From contig JAFTTI010000021.1 of the NCBI GenBank assembly GCA_017466865.1, positions 293,863 to 357,862 on the forward strand: a DNA stretch of 64,000 nt, written 5' to 3'. Position 1 is the first letter of the stretch; each line of letters begins with the position of its first letter. The position numbers were made by a program, and so were the translations under genes. The DNA comes from Oscillospiraceae bacterium (GTDB taxonomy: Bacteria > Bacillota > Clostridia > Oscillospirales > Ruminococcaceae). This document shows positions 1 through 7,728 of the stretch, piece after piece. The notes below the pieces were generated by a model. That model was not told where the DNA came from. It did not search any database and saw only the letters and a program-made list of their open reading frames with translations.

Positions 1-70
1 TTTTTTTTCGTTTCAATAGTTTATTTTCAATAAATTTGAAATTTTTAAAGGTCAATTCTTGCAAAAACTG

Positions 71-99
71 TTGATAAAATATAAATTTTATAGTATAAT
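71..99 (+). promoter_or_regulatory. sigma-A-type promoter for the exporter gene
   Basis: TTGATA (71-76), a 17-nt spacer and TATAAT (94-99) sit about 40 nt before the ATG at 141. The first 70 bases are AT-rich and show no gene. Confidence 0.6.
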
Positions 100-140
100 T
101 GTTTCGTATTTTATTTTTACAGAAGGCGGAAAGTTGAAAA

Positions 141-1004
141 ATGACTGAAATTATCACTCACGTTTTGCTCCATTCTGTTATAGATTCTTTAAAAACACTC
201 CCGTTTCTTTTCGGGGTGTATCTTCTTATGGAGTTCATGGAACATAAAACTGACAATAAAATGGAGAAATTCTTCAGAAAGACAGGGCCTTTCGGTGCTA
301 TCGGAGGCGCTACACTTGGTCTTTTTCCGCAGTGTGGGTTTTCTGTTGCTGCATCAAACCTTTATGTAGGAAGGGTTATCTCGGCAGGAACTCTTATGGC
401 GGTTTATATCGCAACATCTGACGAGGCTATTCCGATAATACTCGCTCATCCCGATAAGATTTCTGTTTTATGGAAACTTTTATTATGCAAATTCATAATA
501 GCCGTTGTTTTCGGAATGGTTATTGACCTCATCATAAGATTTGTATTGAAGAACAAGCAGGAAGAAAAGCCTTTTGAGGAAATCTGCGAGGGTTGCGGAT
601 GTGAACACGGAATTCTTCGTTCTGCAATAAGACACACGATAGGAATCTTTCTTGCGATACTCATAGTAAACCTTGTTTTGGGATTTGTAATCGAGCTTGT
701 AGGTGAAGACAAAATCACATCGGCACTTATGACGATAAAACCCTTACAGCCTGTTATTTCTGCTTTTATAGGGCTTATTCCCAACTGTTCGGCATCTGTT
801 GTTTTAACCGAACTTTATTTAAAAGGCGGACTTACATTCGGGTCACTCGTGGGAGGGCTTTCAACAGGTGCGGGAATGGGACTTGTTGTTCTTTTCAGAA
901 CAAACAGAAAGCATCTTAAAGAAAGCATTTTTATCCTTATAGGACTTATTCTTATAGGAATACTCAGCGGAACGCTCATTGACCTTATCGGAATAGGAGT
1001 GTAA
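141..1004 (+). CDS. putative heavy-metal/manganese exporter (ArsP_2-like membrane protein)
   Basis: A 287-residue integral membrane protein made of two similar halves of hydrophobic helices. Each half has a Pro/Gly-rich re-entrant-looking motif: FPQCGFSVAASNLY near residue 75 and IPNCSASVVLTELY near residue 215. A Cys-rich cytoplasmic loop (EGCGCEHG) lies between the halves. This duplicated PxC pattern is what I associate with the putative 10-TM metal exporter family (ArsP_2, often annotated as putative manganese transporter or arsenic efflux protein). The substrate is inferred from the family only. ATG is preceded by an AGAAGGCGGAAAG ribosome-binding site. tcdA follows after 6 nt, so the genes are probably co-transcribed from the promoter at 71-99. 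The paired cysteines and Cys loop suggest a thiophilic metal or metalloid, but that is inference. Confidence 0.62.
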   Translation: MTEIITHVLLHSVIDSLKTLPFLFGVYLLMEFMEHKTDNKMEKFFRKTGPFGAIGGATLGLFPQCGFSVAASNLYVGRVISAGTLMAVYIATSDEAIPIILAHPDKISVLWKLLLCKFIIAVVFGMVIDLIIRFVLKNKQEEKPFEEICEGCGCEHGILRSAIRHTIGIFLAILIVNLVLGFVIELVGEDKITSALMTIKPLQPVISAFIGLIPNCSASVVLTELYLKGGLTFGSLVGGLSTGAGMGLVVLFRTNRKHLKESIFILIGLILIGILSGTLIDLIGIGV

Positions 1005-1010
1005 TAAAAT

Positions 1011-1718
1011 TTGCGTAAGGAATTTTCAAGAACTGCTATGCTTATAGGCGAAGATAATGTAGAAAAGCTTATGAAATCTTCGGTTATAATCTTCGGAGTC
1101 GGCGGAGTAGGCTCTTATACTGCGGAAGCGATTGCGAGAAGCGGTGTAGGGAAAATAACACTTGTTGACAGCGACAGGGTTGATATAACAAACATAAACA
1201 GACAGATAATAGCGCTTTCATCTACTGTCGGAAAATACAAGACAGAGGTTATGGCAGAAAGAATAAAGGATATAAATCCCGATTGCGAAGTTTTATGCAT
1301 AAATGAATTCTATTCTGTTGAAAATAGTGAGTGTGTTAACCTTTCGGATTACGATTATGTTGTCGATGCGATTGACAGCGTTAAGTCGAAGGTGTTTTTA
1401 ATAAAATCGGCTTATGATAAGAATGTTCCCATAATATCATCTATGGGGGCAGGGAATAAGCTTGATCCGACAAGGTTTAAAGTCGCTGATATAAACAAGA
1501 CGGAGGTTTGTCCGCTGGCTAAGGTTATAAGAAGAGAAATGCGTAATCTTGGCATAAAGAAACTCAAATGCGTTTATTCGGATGAACTGCCCGTTATTCC
1601 AAAAGGAGAAAACGGAGAGAGAGTTCCTGCGAGCATAGCGTTTGTTCCTTCATCGGCAGGACTTATAATTGCCTCAGAGGTTATAAAGGATCTGATAAAT
1701 TTTGAAGAAAATAATTGA
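1011..1718 (+). CDS. tcdA: tRNA threonylcarbamoyladenosine dehydratase (ThiF/E1-like)
   Basis: Cytoplasmic ThiF/MoeB-fold enzyme that cyclises t6A37 of ANN-decoding tRNAs to ct6A in an ATP-dependent step. The 235-residue product has the nucleotide-binding GVGGVGS loop at residues 29-35, the VDSDRVDITNINRQ segment typical of E1-like adenylating enzymes, and DAIDSVKSK for the second adenylate contact. A single Cys in KTEVCPLAKV lies where TcdA/CsdL proteins carry a conserved cysteine. The length is close to TcdA (about 240-270) and there is no sulfur-carrier partner nearby, favouring TcdA over ThiF or MoeB. The start is TTG, about 10 nt after GGAGTG. The last 17 nt overlap hydE, implying translational coupling of two functionally unrelated genes. 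Confidence 0.85.
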   Translation: MRKEFSRTAMLIGEDNVEKLMKSSVIIFGVGGVGSYTAEAIARSGVGKITLVDSDRVDITNINRQIIALSSTVGKYKTEVMAERIKDINPDCEVLCINEFYSVENSECVNLSDYDYVVDAIDSVKSKVFLIKSAYDKNVPIISSMGAGNKLDPTRFKVADINKTEVCPLAKVIRREMRNLGIKKLKCVYSDELPVIPKGENGERVPASIAFVPSSAGLIIASEVIKDLINFEENN

Positions 1719-2736
1719 CAGAATAAAATCGGGTGATTTTGAAAGGGATGACCTTATCGCTGTTCTTTCAAATAAAAACACGGATGACGACAGTTATCTT
1801 TTTTCTCTTGCGGATAGTGTTAGAAGAGAAAAATATGGCAGGGATGTTTATATAAGAGGTCTTATAGAAATATCGAATTACTGCAAAAACAACTGTCTTT
1901 ACTGTGGAATAAGACGCGATAACAGAGGGGCGGAAAGATACCGTCTTTCAGAAGAAGAAATACTTTTCTGTGCGGATGATGGATATAAACTCGGTTTCAG
2001 GACATTTGTCCTTCAGGGCGGAGAAGATAATCATTTTACAGATGATGTTATATGTTCTTTAATAGAAAAGATAAAGGGAAAATACCCCGATGTTGCGATA
2101 ACTCTTTCACTCGGAGAAAGAGGAAGAGAAAGTTTTGAAAGGCTTAAAAAAGCAGGTGCTGACAGATACCTTCTTCGTCATGAAACAGCGGATGAAACAC
2201 ATTACGGAAAGCTTCATCCTGTTGAAATGAAATACGAAACAAGAATGAAATCACTTTATGATTTAAAGGATATAGGATTTCAGGTCGGTGCGGGATGTAT
2301 GGTGGGTTCGCCTTTTCAGACGGTAGAAAACTTAGCCGATGACCTTATGTTCTTTAAAAAGTTTCAACCTCAGATGGTAGGTATTGGCCCTTTTATTCCG
2401 AGCAGTAATACTCCCTTTGAGAATGAAAGTCAGGGGACACTAAGGGACACTTTATGTATGGTAGCTCTCACAAGGCTTATTCTTCCGTCAGCACTCATTC
2501 CGTCGACAACGGCTTTGGGTACGATTTCTCCTGATGGCAGAGAAATGGGGCTTAAAGCGGGTGCTAATGTTGTTATGCCGAATCTGTCACCCAAAAAATT
2601 CAGAAAGCTTTATTCTATCTATGACAACAAGGTAGGAACAGGCTCGGAATCTGCCGAGGGGCTTAAAATCCTCAAAGAGCAGGTTGAGAGAGCGGGTTAT
2701 GAAATCGTTGTTGCAAGAGGAGATTTTAAAGAATAA
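1702..2736 (+). CDS. hydE: [FeFe]-hydrogenase H-cluster radical SAM maturase HydE
   Basis: Radical SAM enzyme that acts with HydG and HydF to assemble the 2Fe subcluster of [FeFe]-hydrogenase. The 344 residues match the usual HydE size (about 350). The CX3CX2C iron-sulfur motif is at Cys61, Cys65 and Cys68, within EISNYCKNNCLYCGIR. FVLQGGEDNHF follows as the SAM-binding GGE segment, and LLRHETAD lies in the barrel. The start is TTG at 1702 after AAAGGA, overlapping tcdA by 17 nt; TTG is supported because the next methionines are well inside the protein. hydG and hydF lie 35 kb away, so the maturases are split between two loci. The closely related radical SAM enzyme BioB is excluded by the order and spacing of motifs and by the absence of biotin genes. 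Confidence 0.9.
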   Translation: MKKIIDRIKSGDFERDDLIAVLSNKNTDDDSYLFSLADSVRREKYGRDVYIRGLIEISNYCKNNCLYCGIRRDNRGAERYRLSEEEILFCADDGYKLGFRTFVLQGGEDNHFTDDVICSLIEKIKGKYPDVAITLSLGERGRESFERLKKAGADRYLLRHETADETHYGKLHPVEMKYETRMKSLYDLKDIGFQVGAGCMVGSPFQTVENLADDLMFFKKFQPQMVGIGPFIPSSNTPFENESQGTLRDTLCMVALTRLILPSALIPSTTALGTISPDGREMGLKAGANVVMPNLSPKKFRKLYSIYDNKVGTGSESAEGLKILKEQVERAGYEIVVARGDFKE

Positions 2737-2761
2737 AATTTTTTTAGAAAATGAAAAAAAG

Positions 2762-2803
2762 TCTGCGTTTAGGTTGTATTATAAACAGAAACGCAGATTT
2801 TCT
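2762..2803 (+). terminator. hairpin after hydE, before the sigma gene
   Basis: TCTGCGTTT (2762-2770) pairs with AAACGCAGA (2789-2797) over an 18-nt loop and is followed by TTTTCTT. It reads as an intrinsic terminator for hydE. It ends only about 20 nt before the next start codon, so it could also act in the leader of the sigma gene. Confidence 0.6.
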
Positions 2804-2823
2804 TATGAAAGGAGAGAGGCGAG

Positions 2824-3318
2824 ATGGTAGGGTATTCGCTGACCGGTAACGAATACATAAAATACATCCTTGATACATATTCAAAGATGATAGTAAGACT
2901 TGCGTTTACTTATACAAAAAGTCTCTGCGACGCGGAAGACATTGCGCAGGATGTTTTTGTAAGTCTTATTGAAAAGAACAAGACATTTGAAAACAGTGAA
3001 CACGAAAAAGCCTGGCTGATAAGGGTTACTGTGAATAAATCGAAGAACTTTGTGAAGTCTTCTTGGGTAAAAAAAACAGTTCCCATAGATGAGGCGATGA
3101 CGAAAACATCAGAAGAAAAAAGCGATGATATTTTAGAGGAAGTCCTTAAAATGCCCGAAAAATACAGAACAGTAATACACCTTTTTTACTATGAGGGGTA
3201 TTCGATAAATGAGATTGCCGAAATCTTGGGAAAATCGACGGGTACTATCGGGACATGGCTTTCGAGAGGGAGAAAAATACTGAAAGAAAGGCTGGAAGGA
3301 GGTTTTACGGATGAATAA
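2824..3318 (+). CDS. ECF-type sigma-70 family RNA polymerase sigma factor
   Basis: A 164-residue alternative sigma factor with only regions 2 and 4, the layout of ECF (sigma-E/W-like) factors. Region 2 is visible as FTYTKSLCDAEDIAQDVFVSLIE with the conserved DAEDIAQDVF core near residues 37-47, followed by HEKAWLIRVTVNKSKN. Region 4 contains the helix-turn-helix YEGYSINEIAEILGKSTGTIGTWLSRGRKIL near residues 120-152, which would contact the -35 element. ATG follows a strong GAAAGGAGAGAGG site. The stop codon overlaps the next gene by 8 nt; that gene encodes a single-pass membrane protein that is the probable anti-sigma partner. The inducing signal and target promoters cannot be read from the window. 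Confidence 0.88.
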   Translation: MVGYSLTGNEYIKYILDTYSKMIVRLAFTYTKSLCDAEDIAQDVFVSLIEKNKTFENSEHEKAWLIRVTVNKSKNFVKSSWVKKTVPIDEAMTKTSEEKSDDILEEVLKMPEKYRTVIHLFYYEGYSINEIAEILGKSTGTIGTWLSRGRKILKERLEGGFTDE

Positions 3319-4243
3319 GAACGACTATATAAAATCGGTTGAGAAAATAGAGCTTTCTGCCGATTTCTATGAAAGAACAGAAAAGAAAATGCTTGAAGCG
3401 GCAGAAAATACAAGCAAGAAAAAACCGATAAAAATAATAAATATCGCAAAAATATCCGCTATGGCGGCTGGATTTGCACTTCTTTGCGCGTGGACACTTA
3501 TCGCTGTTTCGGGAAATAATTTTAAACTTACGACAGAAACTGCTGATAATTCTATCGATGCGGTTGCTAATGAAACAGATGCTACTATGGCAGCGGCAGA
3601 GACTGTTCATGACCTTTTGACAGATGATATGCAGGGTGCGCCTTTAATGCCTGACGGAATGATTGATGATGCTGCTGTCGAGAATGACGAGCCTTCGTAT
3701 GTGGATGGAGAACTTTATGAAGAAGTTACATCACCCGCACATTTTCCTGATGACACGGTTGCTGTTCCACAGACAACGGCTGAAAAGGAGTTTCCGACAG
3801 TAAACAGAGTTGATGTAACAACAACTATGGTTACAGAGCCTGTTGATGTTGACGGTAAGGTTCAGTCGACAATGGTACCCACAGTGGATAATGTTCCTGT
3901 TGCTACAATGCCTGTGGCATATCATGAGCCGATTATTACAGAGTGTGGTCAGAACGGAAAATTTGTTGTAATAGATTATAAAAACAACAGCGGCGAAGAA
4001 ATTACTACGGGTTATGATTATTTCTTCTATAAGGTTGAAAAAGGAAAACCTGTTATGCAGAGCGTTACTTTTATAGAGATAGCGCTTATTCTTCCGCATG
4101 GCGCTGATGTTGCGATAAAGATTGATACTTCGGAACTTTCTGACGGAGAATATATTGTTAAAAAGATGTTCCCTGATGTAGACTATACATCTGAAGTTTC
4201 ATTCAGAATCGAAAACGGAGTTCTTATCTTCCCCGGAAAATAG
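3311..4243 (+). CDS. membrane-anchored probable anti-sigma factor with extracellular Ig-like domain
   Basis: A 310-residue protein translated from an ATG overlapping the sigma gene by 8 nt. The N-terminal 45 residues are charged and cytoplasmic, and one transmembrane helix lies at about residues 48-66 (ISAMAAGFALLCAWTLIAV). A Thr/Asp/Glu-rich extracellular stretch follows. The C-terminal 110 residues contain GYDYFFYKVEKGKP and DTSELSDGEYIVKKMF, resembling the bacterial Ig-like (Big_14 type) domains of Firmicutes surface proteins. No ZAS zinc motif is visible, so it is not a classical zinc anti-sigma factor. The role as anti-sigma factor is inferred from topology and gene overlap. The extracellular domain would be the sensor, released by proteolysis or by ligand binding. 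Confidence 0.6.
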   Translation: MNKNDYIKSVEKIELSADFYERTEKKMLEAAENTSKKKPIKIINIAKISAMAAGFALLCAWTLIAVSGNNFKLTTETADNSIDAVANETDATMAAAETVHDLLTDDMQGAPLMPDGMIDDAAVENDEPSYVDGELYEEVTSPAHFPDDTVAVPQTTAEKEFPTVNRVDVTTTMVTEPVDVDGKVQSTMVPTVDNVPVATMPVAYHEPIITECGQNGKFVVIDYKNNSGEEITTGYDYFFYKVEKGKPVMQSVTFIEIALILPHGADVAIKIDTSELSDGEYIVKKMFPDVDYTSEVSFRIENGVLIFPGK

Positions 4244-4249
4244 AAATAA

Positions 4250-4279
4250 AAAATCCCTTGCTTTTTTGCAAGGGATTTT
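4250..4279. terminator. bidirectional intrinsic terminator
   Basis: A 12-bp perfect stem (AAAATCCCTTGC, 4250-4261, with GCAAGGGATTTT, 4268-4279) with a 6-nt T loop. It lies between the convergent sigma/anti-sigma and SDR genes, with T or A runs on both sides, and serves both strands. Confidence 0.85.
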
Positions 4280-4284
4280 GGGTT

Positions 4285-5016
4285 TTATACTGTCATTCCG
4301 CCATCGACGGAGAAAACCTGACCTGTTATGAATGAGGATTTTTCTGACGCTAAAAAGAGGATTGTTTCAGCGACTTCTGTTGGATTTCCTATTCTCATAA
4401 GAGGAGTTTCGTCGCACAGACAAGCGAGAGTTTCGGCACTATGCATTTTATTCATATCTGTATCTATAACGCCGGGGCAGAGGCAGTTTACTCTCACTCC
4501 TGACGGTCCCACTTCTTTTGCGAGGGCTTTTGTAAAGCCTATGAGAGAGGCTTTTGCAGAGGAATATGCAACCTCGCAGGATGCACCGACATTTCCCCAT
4601 ATAGAAGAAATATTTATGATACTTCCCGATTTTTTATTTATCATCATAGGAAGAACGGATTTTGTTACAAGAAAAGTTCCCCTTGCTGTTATGCCGAAAA
4701 TGTTATCCCATTCTTCTGTGGTTGTTTCTGTAAGCATTTTCTGAAGCGAAATTCCCGCGTTGTTTATGAGAACATCAACAGAAGAAAAGTTTTCGGAGAT
4801 TTTTTTCATCATTTCTGAAACTTCCGTTTCACTTGAAACATCAGCCTTTACCGCCATCGCTGTTCCGCCTTTTTCACGGATTTCTGAAACGAGGTTTAAC
4901 GCTTCTTTTTCACTTTTGTTATAATTTATAATAACGGCGTAACCATTATCGGCAAAAAGCTCTGCCGTAGCTTTGCCTATTCCTCTTGATGCGCCTGTTA
5001 TGAGTGCTGTTTTCAT
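4285..5016 (-). CDS. SDR-family NAD(P)-dependent reductase (FabG/YmfI-like)
   Basis: A short-chain dehydrogenase/reductase of about 243 residues. Seen: the cofactor motif TGASRGIG near residue 8, INNAG near 87, the catalytic Ser in IINISSIWG, YSSAK with the catalytic Tyr and Lys, and the C-terminal ITGQVFSVDGGMTV that closes FabG-type proteins. ATG at 5016 is preferred because AAAGAGGTG lies 8 nt upstream; a TTG six bases earlier would be too close to that site. No fatty-acid genes are adjacent, so it may be a stand-alone 3-oxoacyl-ACP reductase or the EF-P 5-aminopentanone reductase (YmfI) found singly in many Firmicutes. The sequence alone does not decide between these. It is transcribed towards the sigma locus and ends at the shared terminator. 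Confidence 0.85.
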   Translation of the reverse strand: MKTALITGASRGIGKATAELFADNGYAVIINYNKSEKEALNLVSEIREKGGTAMAVKADVSSETEVSEMMKKISENFSSVDVLINNAGISLQKMLTETTTEEWDNIFGITARGTFLVTKSVLPMMINKKSGSIINISSIWGNVGASCEVAYSSAKASLIGFTKALAKEVGPSGVRVNCLCPGVIDTDMNKMHSAETLACLCDETPLMRIGNPTEVAETILFLASEKSSFITGQVFSVDGGMTV

Positions 5017-5167
5017 TATCAAAACACCTCTTTCTCTGAAATATTATAGCATATAACGGGAAAGGTTGCAATAATATTACAAATCGGGATGAATTTGTTA
5101 CAAAACGGATACAAAGGTTAAAGTTTTATTACAATTACGAAAAAATGTGGAAATTGTATTTTCACTG

Positions 5168-5176
5168 TGATATAAT
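5168..5176 (+). promoter_or_regulatory. extended -10 promoter for the ABC exporter operon
   Basis: TGATATAAT (TG-N-TATAAT form) ends at 5176. The sequence 17 nt upstream (TGGAAA) is a weak -35, so the extended -10 probably carries recognition. The intergenic region 5017-5167 is AT-rich and otherwise featureless. Confidence 0.55.
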
Positions 5177-5214
5177 CAAAATCAGAAAAACGGAAATTTT
5201 TTGGAGGAGAAAAA

Positions 5215-6003
5215 ATGTCCTTTATAGAAGTTGACAACTTGAGAAAGGTTTATAGAATAGGAAACGAAAAAGTTGTTGCGCTTGACAGTATCAGTCTTAA
5301 CATAGAAAAAGGCGAGATATGTTGTATTTTAGGAACATCGGGTTCTGGGAAATCGACATTTCTGAATATGCTTGCAGGTCTTGAAAAAGCGACAAAGGGA
5401 ACTGTTAAGATAAACGGCAGGGAAGTTACTTCGATGACAGAAAAGGAACTTGCTGAATTCAGGCAGGAAACAACGGGATTTATCTTTCAGTCATATAATC
5501 TTTTAGCTTCGATGAATGCTGTTGAGAATGTTGCTATGCCTCTTATGTTCAAGGGTGTGCATCCTGTAATAAGAAACAACAGGGCGAAAAAAATGCTTCG
5601 TGCGGTAGGCCTTGAAAAAAGGCTTTATCATAAACCAACGCAGATGTCAGGCGGTCAGCAGCAGAGAGTAGGTATTGCGAGGGCGCTTATATCAAAACCG
5701 CCTGTTGTATTTGCCGATGAGCCGACAGGAAATCTTGACACGAAAACAACGGCTGAGGTTATGGAGATAGTTGTTAAGATGTGTCGAAAACACAACCTTA
5801 CGCTTATTCTTGTAACCCACGATAATGATATAGCAAAATACGCCGACAGAATAGTACATATTGTTGACGGAAAGATAGAAAGCGATTATCCTAATGTATC
5901 GATAGTTCCGCCTGAGGAAAAGAAACTCACAGAAACTGAAAAGATACTTGAAAACTTAAATAAAATAAACGACACCGAGGAGAATAAAAATGAAAATCAG
6001 TAA
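5215..6003 (+). CDS. ABC transporter ATP-binding protein (MacB/LolD class)
   Basis: A 262-residue nucleotide-binding subunit. Walker A is GTSGSGKST (residues 40-48), the Q-loop is in FIFQSYNLL, the signature is MSGGQQQ (144-150), Walker B is VVFADEP (164-170), and the switch His is in LILVTHDND. The sequence is of the MacB/LolD/FtsE-like group, which drives mechanotransmission-type permeases rather than uptake. A charged C-terminal tail of about 40 residues follows the ATPase fold. The end overlaps the Ig-like protein gene by 14 nt, and the FtsX-type permease lies just downstream, so the three genes form one exporter or envelope-remodelling system. Substrate unknown. Confidence 0.92.
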   Translation: MSFIEVDNLRKVYRIGNEKVVALDSISLNIEKGEICCILGTSGSGKSTFLNMLAGLEKATKGTVKINGREVTSMTEKELAEFRQETTGFIFQSYNLLASMNAVENVAMPLMFKGVHPVIRNNRAKKMLRAVGLEKRLYHKPTQMSGGQQQRVGIARALISKPPVVFADEPTGNLDTKTTAEVMEIVVKMCRKHNLTLILVTHDNDIAKYADRIVHIVDGKIESDYPNVSIVPPEEKKLTETEKILENLNKINDTEENKNENQ

Positions 6004-7723
6004 GATATTTTCTGCGATGATGGCAGGAGTTGTATCAGTTGTGATGTTGGCAATACCTGTTAATGCAGATGAGGGATATGATGACGGAAATCCTGTTTTT
6101 GCACTTGACAAAGCACAGACATATACTGTTGAAGCGGGAAAGAAAAACGATATAGTATTCTTTATAAAGAATATTTCTGATAATGATTCGAAATCTACTC
6201 TTATAACAGCAATAGATGAGGGCGGAAAACTTGGTATAACGGGGGATAATATAACATCACTCGCTATACAGTCTGAAAGATACACAAGATTTAAGGTTAC
6301 CCTTGATGTTCCCGCTAATACATTATCGGGGAAATATCCTTTGAAACTGGAATTTGTAGCGGTAAATTCTAATGGAGTTATTTCAGAACAGGAACTTACT
6401 GCTGACATAATTGTTAAAAGTAATGTTGTAAGAAATGCACTTTCGGTTTCGGGATATAAAATCAGCAATAACAATGTAAGAGAAGGGAATATCTTTGATG
6501 TTGATGTTACTGTTAAAAACGGAAGTGGCGTTGATATAAAGAATGCAAGAGTTGAACTTACAAGTCTTGACGGGCGTAAATTTGCGATGAACAAGGGTGT
6601 TCCCTATGTTATATCGGATTTTAAGAAGGACGAAGAAAAGACCTTTAAATTCACTCTTATCGCTTGTTCGGGAATTGAGTCTTTAAGAGAAAGCATAGCG
6701 GTTGAATGTTCATATTATCTTGATGATGCTGATGAAGAATCCTTGCAGAAAAGCGAAGGCGTTGTAACTGTTGCCTGCTTACCTAAAAATTCATCGGGCG
6801 GAGATGACAAGATTTTTGCACCTAACATCATCATAAAGAGTTATGATTTCGGTGCGGATTATGTTACGGGCGGAAAGACATTCCCACTTAATGTTGTTAT
6901 AACGAATACATCAAATATTTCTGCAATAAAGAATCTTAAGGTTACTGTAAACGGAGCTTCGGGCTCGGGTGATAAGGGAATCGCTTTTTCACCTGCCAAT
7001 TCATCAAATTCGTTCTTTTTTGCATATCTCGCACAGGGCGCTGAAACAGAGATAAATCTCGATATGCTTACAAGGGCGGATGCGTCGCCTGACAGTTACC
7101 CCATTGAAATAACATTTGATTATGAATATACAACCTCTGACGGAACGGAAAAGGCAAGTCCTGTTACTGAAACAATAACAATTCCTGTTCAGCAGGAGGA
7201 CAGATTTGAGGTTAACTCGATAGATTTACCTCCTGAATGTATGGTCGGGGAAGAAGTTCCCGTTTCATGCACATTTGTCAACAAGGGAAAGAGCTCTGTA
7301 TATAATGTTGAAGTAGAACTTATTGGCGACACCATTATGACATCGCAGCAGAAACTCTATATCGGAAATGTTGACAGCGGTAAAGAAGAATATTATGATG
7401 CGACTTTTTCTGTTATGGAACCCGGAGATTTCCGCGGAACTGTAGTTGTAAGATATGAAGATGCAAACGGAAATTTAAAAGAAATCGAGCAGGATTTTGA
7501 AGGCTATGCCATGGAAATGATTTTTGATGAACCTGTTTATGATGATGGATACATCGAAGATATGCCGGAAGAACAGGGGGGATTTCCGTTATGGGCGAAA
7601 ATTCTTCTTATTGCGGGTGGTATCATCGGCGGTGTTGCCATTGCGGTTGTTGTAGTTATCATAATCGTAAAGAAGAAAAAGGCAAATGACGCTTTGCTTC
7701 TTGAAGACGATGAGGATTATTAA
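5990..7723 (+). CDS. secreted, membrane-anchored protein with repeated Ig-like (COG1361/NEW3-type) domains
   Basis: A 577-residue protein with an N-terminal signal peptide (residues 1 to about 26, ending near VNADEG) and a C-terminal transmembrane helix at about 533-560 (AKILLIAGGIIGGVAIAVVVVIIIV) followed by KKKK and an acidic tail. The middle consists of at least four beta-rich segments of about 110-130 residues, each with a VxVxNxS or VTVKN-type strand. Examples are DVDVTVKNGSGVDIKNARVEL, NVVITNTSNISAIKNLKVTV and CTFVNKGKSSVYNVEVEL. These resemble the CARDB/NEW3-like repeats of COG1361 S-layer-type proteins. The gene is sandwiched between the ATPase (14-nt overlap) and permease (5-nt gap) genes, so it is probably the extracellular partner of that ABC machine. 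No enzymatic motif is visible. Confidence 0.72.
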   Translation: MKISKIFSAMMAGVVSVVMLAIPVNADEGYDDGNPVFALDKAQTYTVEAGKKNDIVFFIKNISDNDSKSTLITAIDEGGKLGITGDNITSLAIQSERYTRFKVTLDVPANTLSGKYPLKLEFVAVNSNGVISEQELTADIIVKSNVVRNALSVSGYKISNNNVREGNIFDVDVTVKNGSGVDIKNARVELTSLDGRKFAMNKGVPYVISDFKKDEEKTFKFTLIACSGIESLRESIAVECSYYLDDADEESLQKSEGVVTVACLPKNSSGGDDKIFAPNIIIKSYDFGADYVTGGKTFPLNVVITNTSNISAIKNLKVTVNGASGSGDKGIAFSPANSSNSFFFAYLAQGAETEINLDMLTRADASPDSYPIEITFDYEYTTSDGTEKASPVTETITIPVQQEDRFEVNSIDLPPECMVGEEVPVSCTFVNKGKSSVYNVEVELIGDTIMTSQQKLYIGNVDSGKEEYYDATFSVMEPGDFRGTVVVRYEDANGNLKEIEQDFEGYAMEMIFDEPVYDDGYIEDMPEEQGGFPLWAKILLIAGGIIGGVAIAVVVVIIIVKKKKANDALLLEDDEDY

Positions 7724-7728
7724 CAGAG

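Noticed and set aside
5956-6594. Antisense frame of 212 codons opposite the Ig-like protein gene
   Set aside because: A shadow of the biased codon use of the real gene; no start signals or family resemblance.
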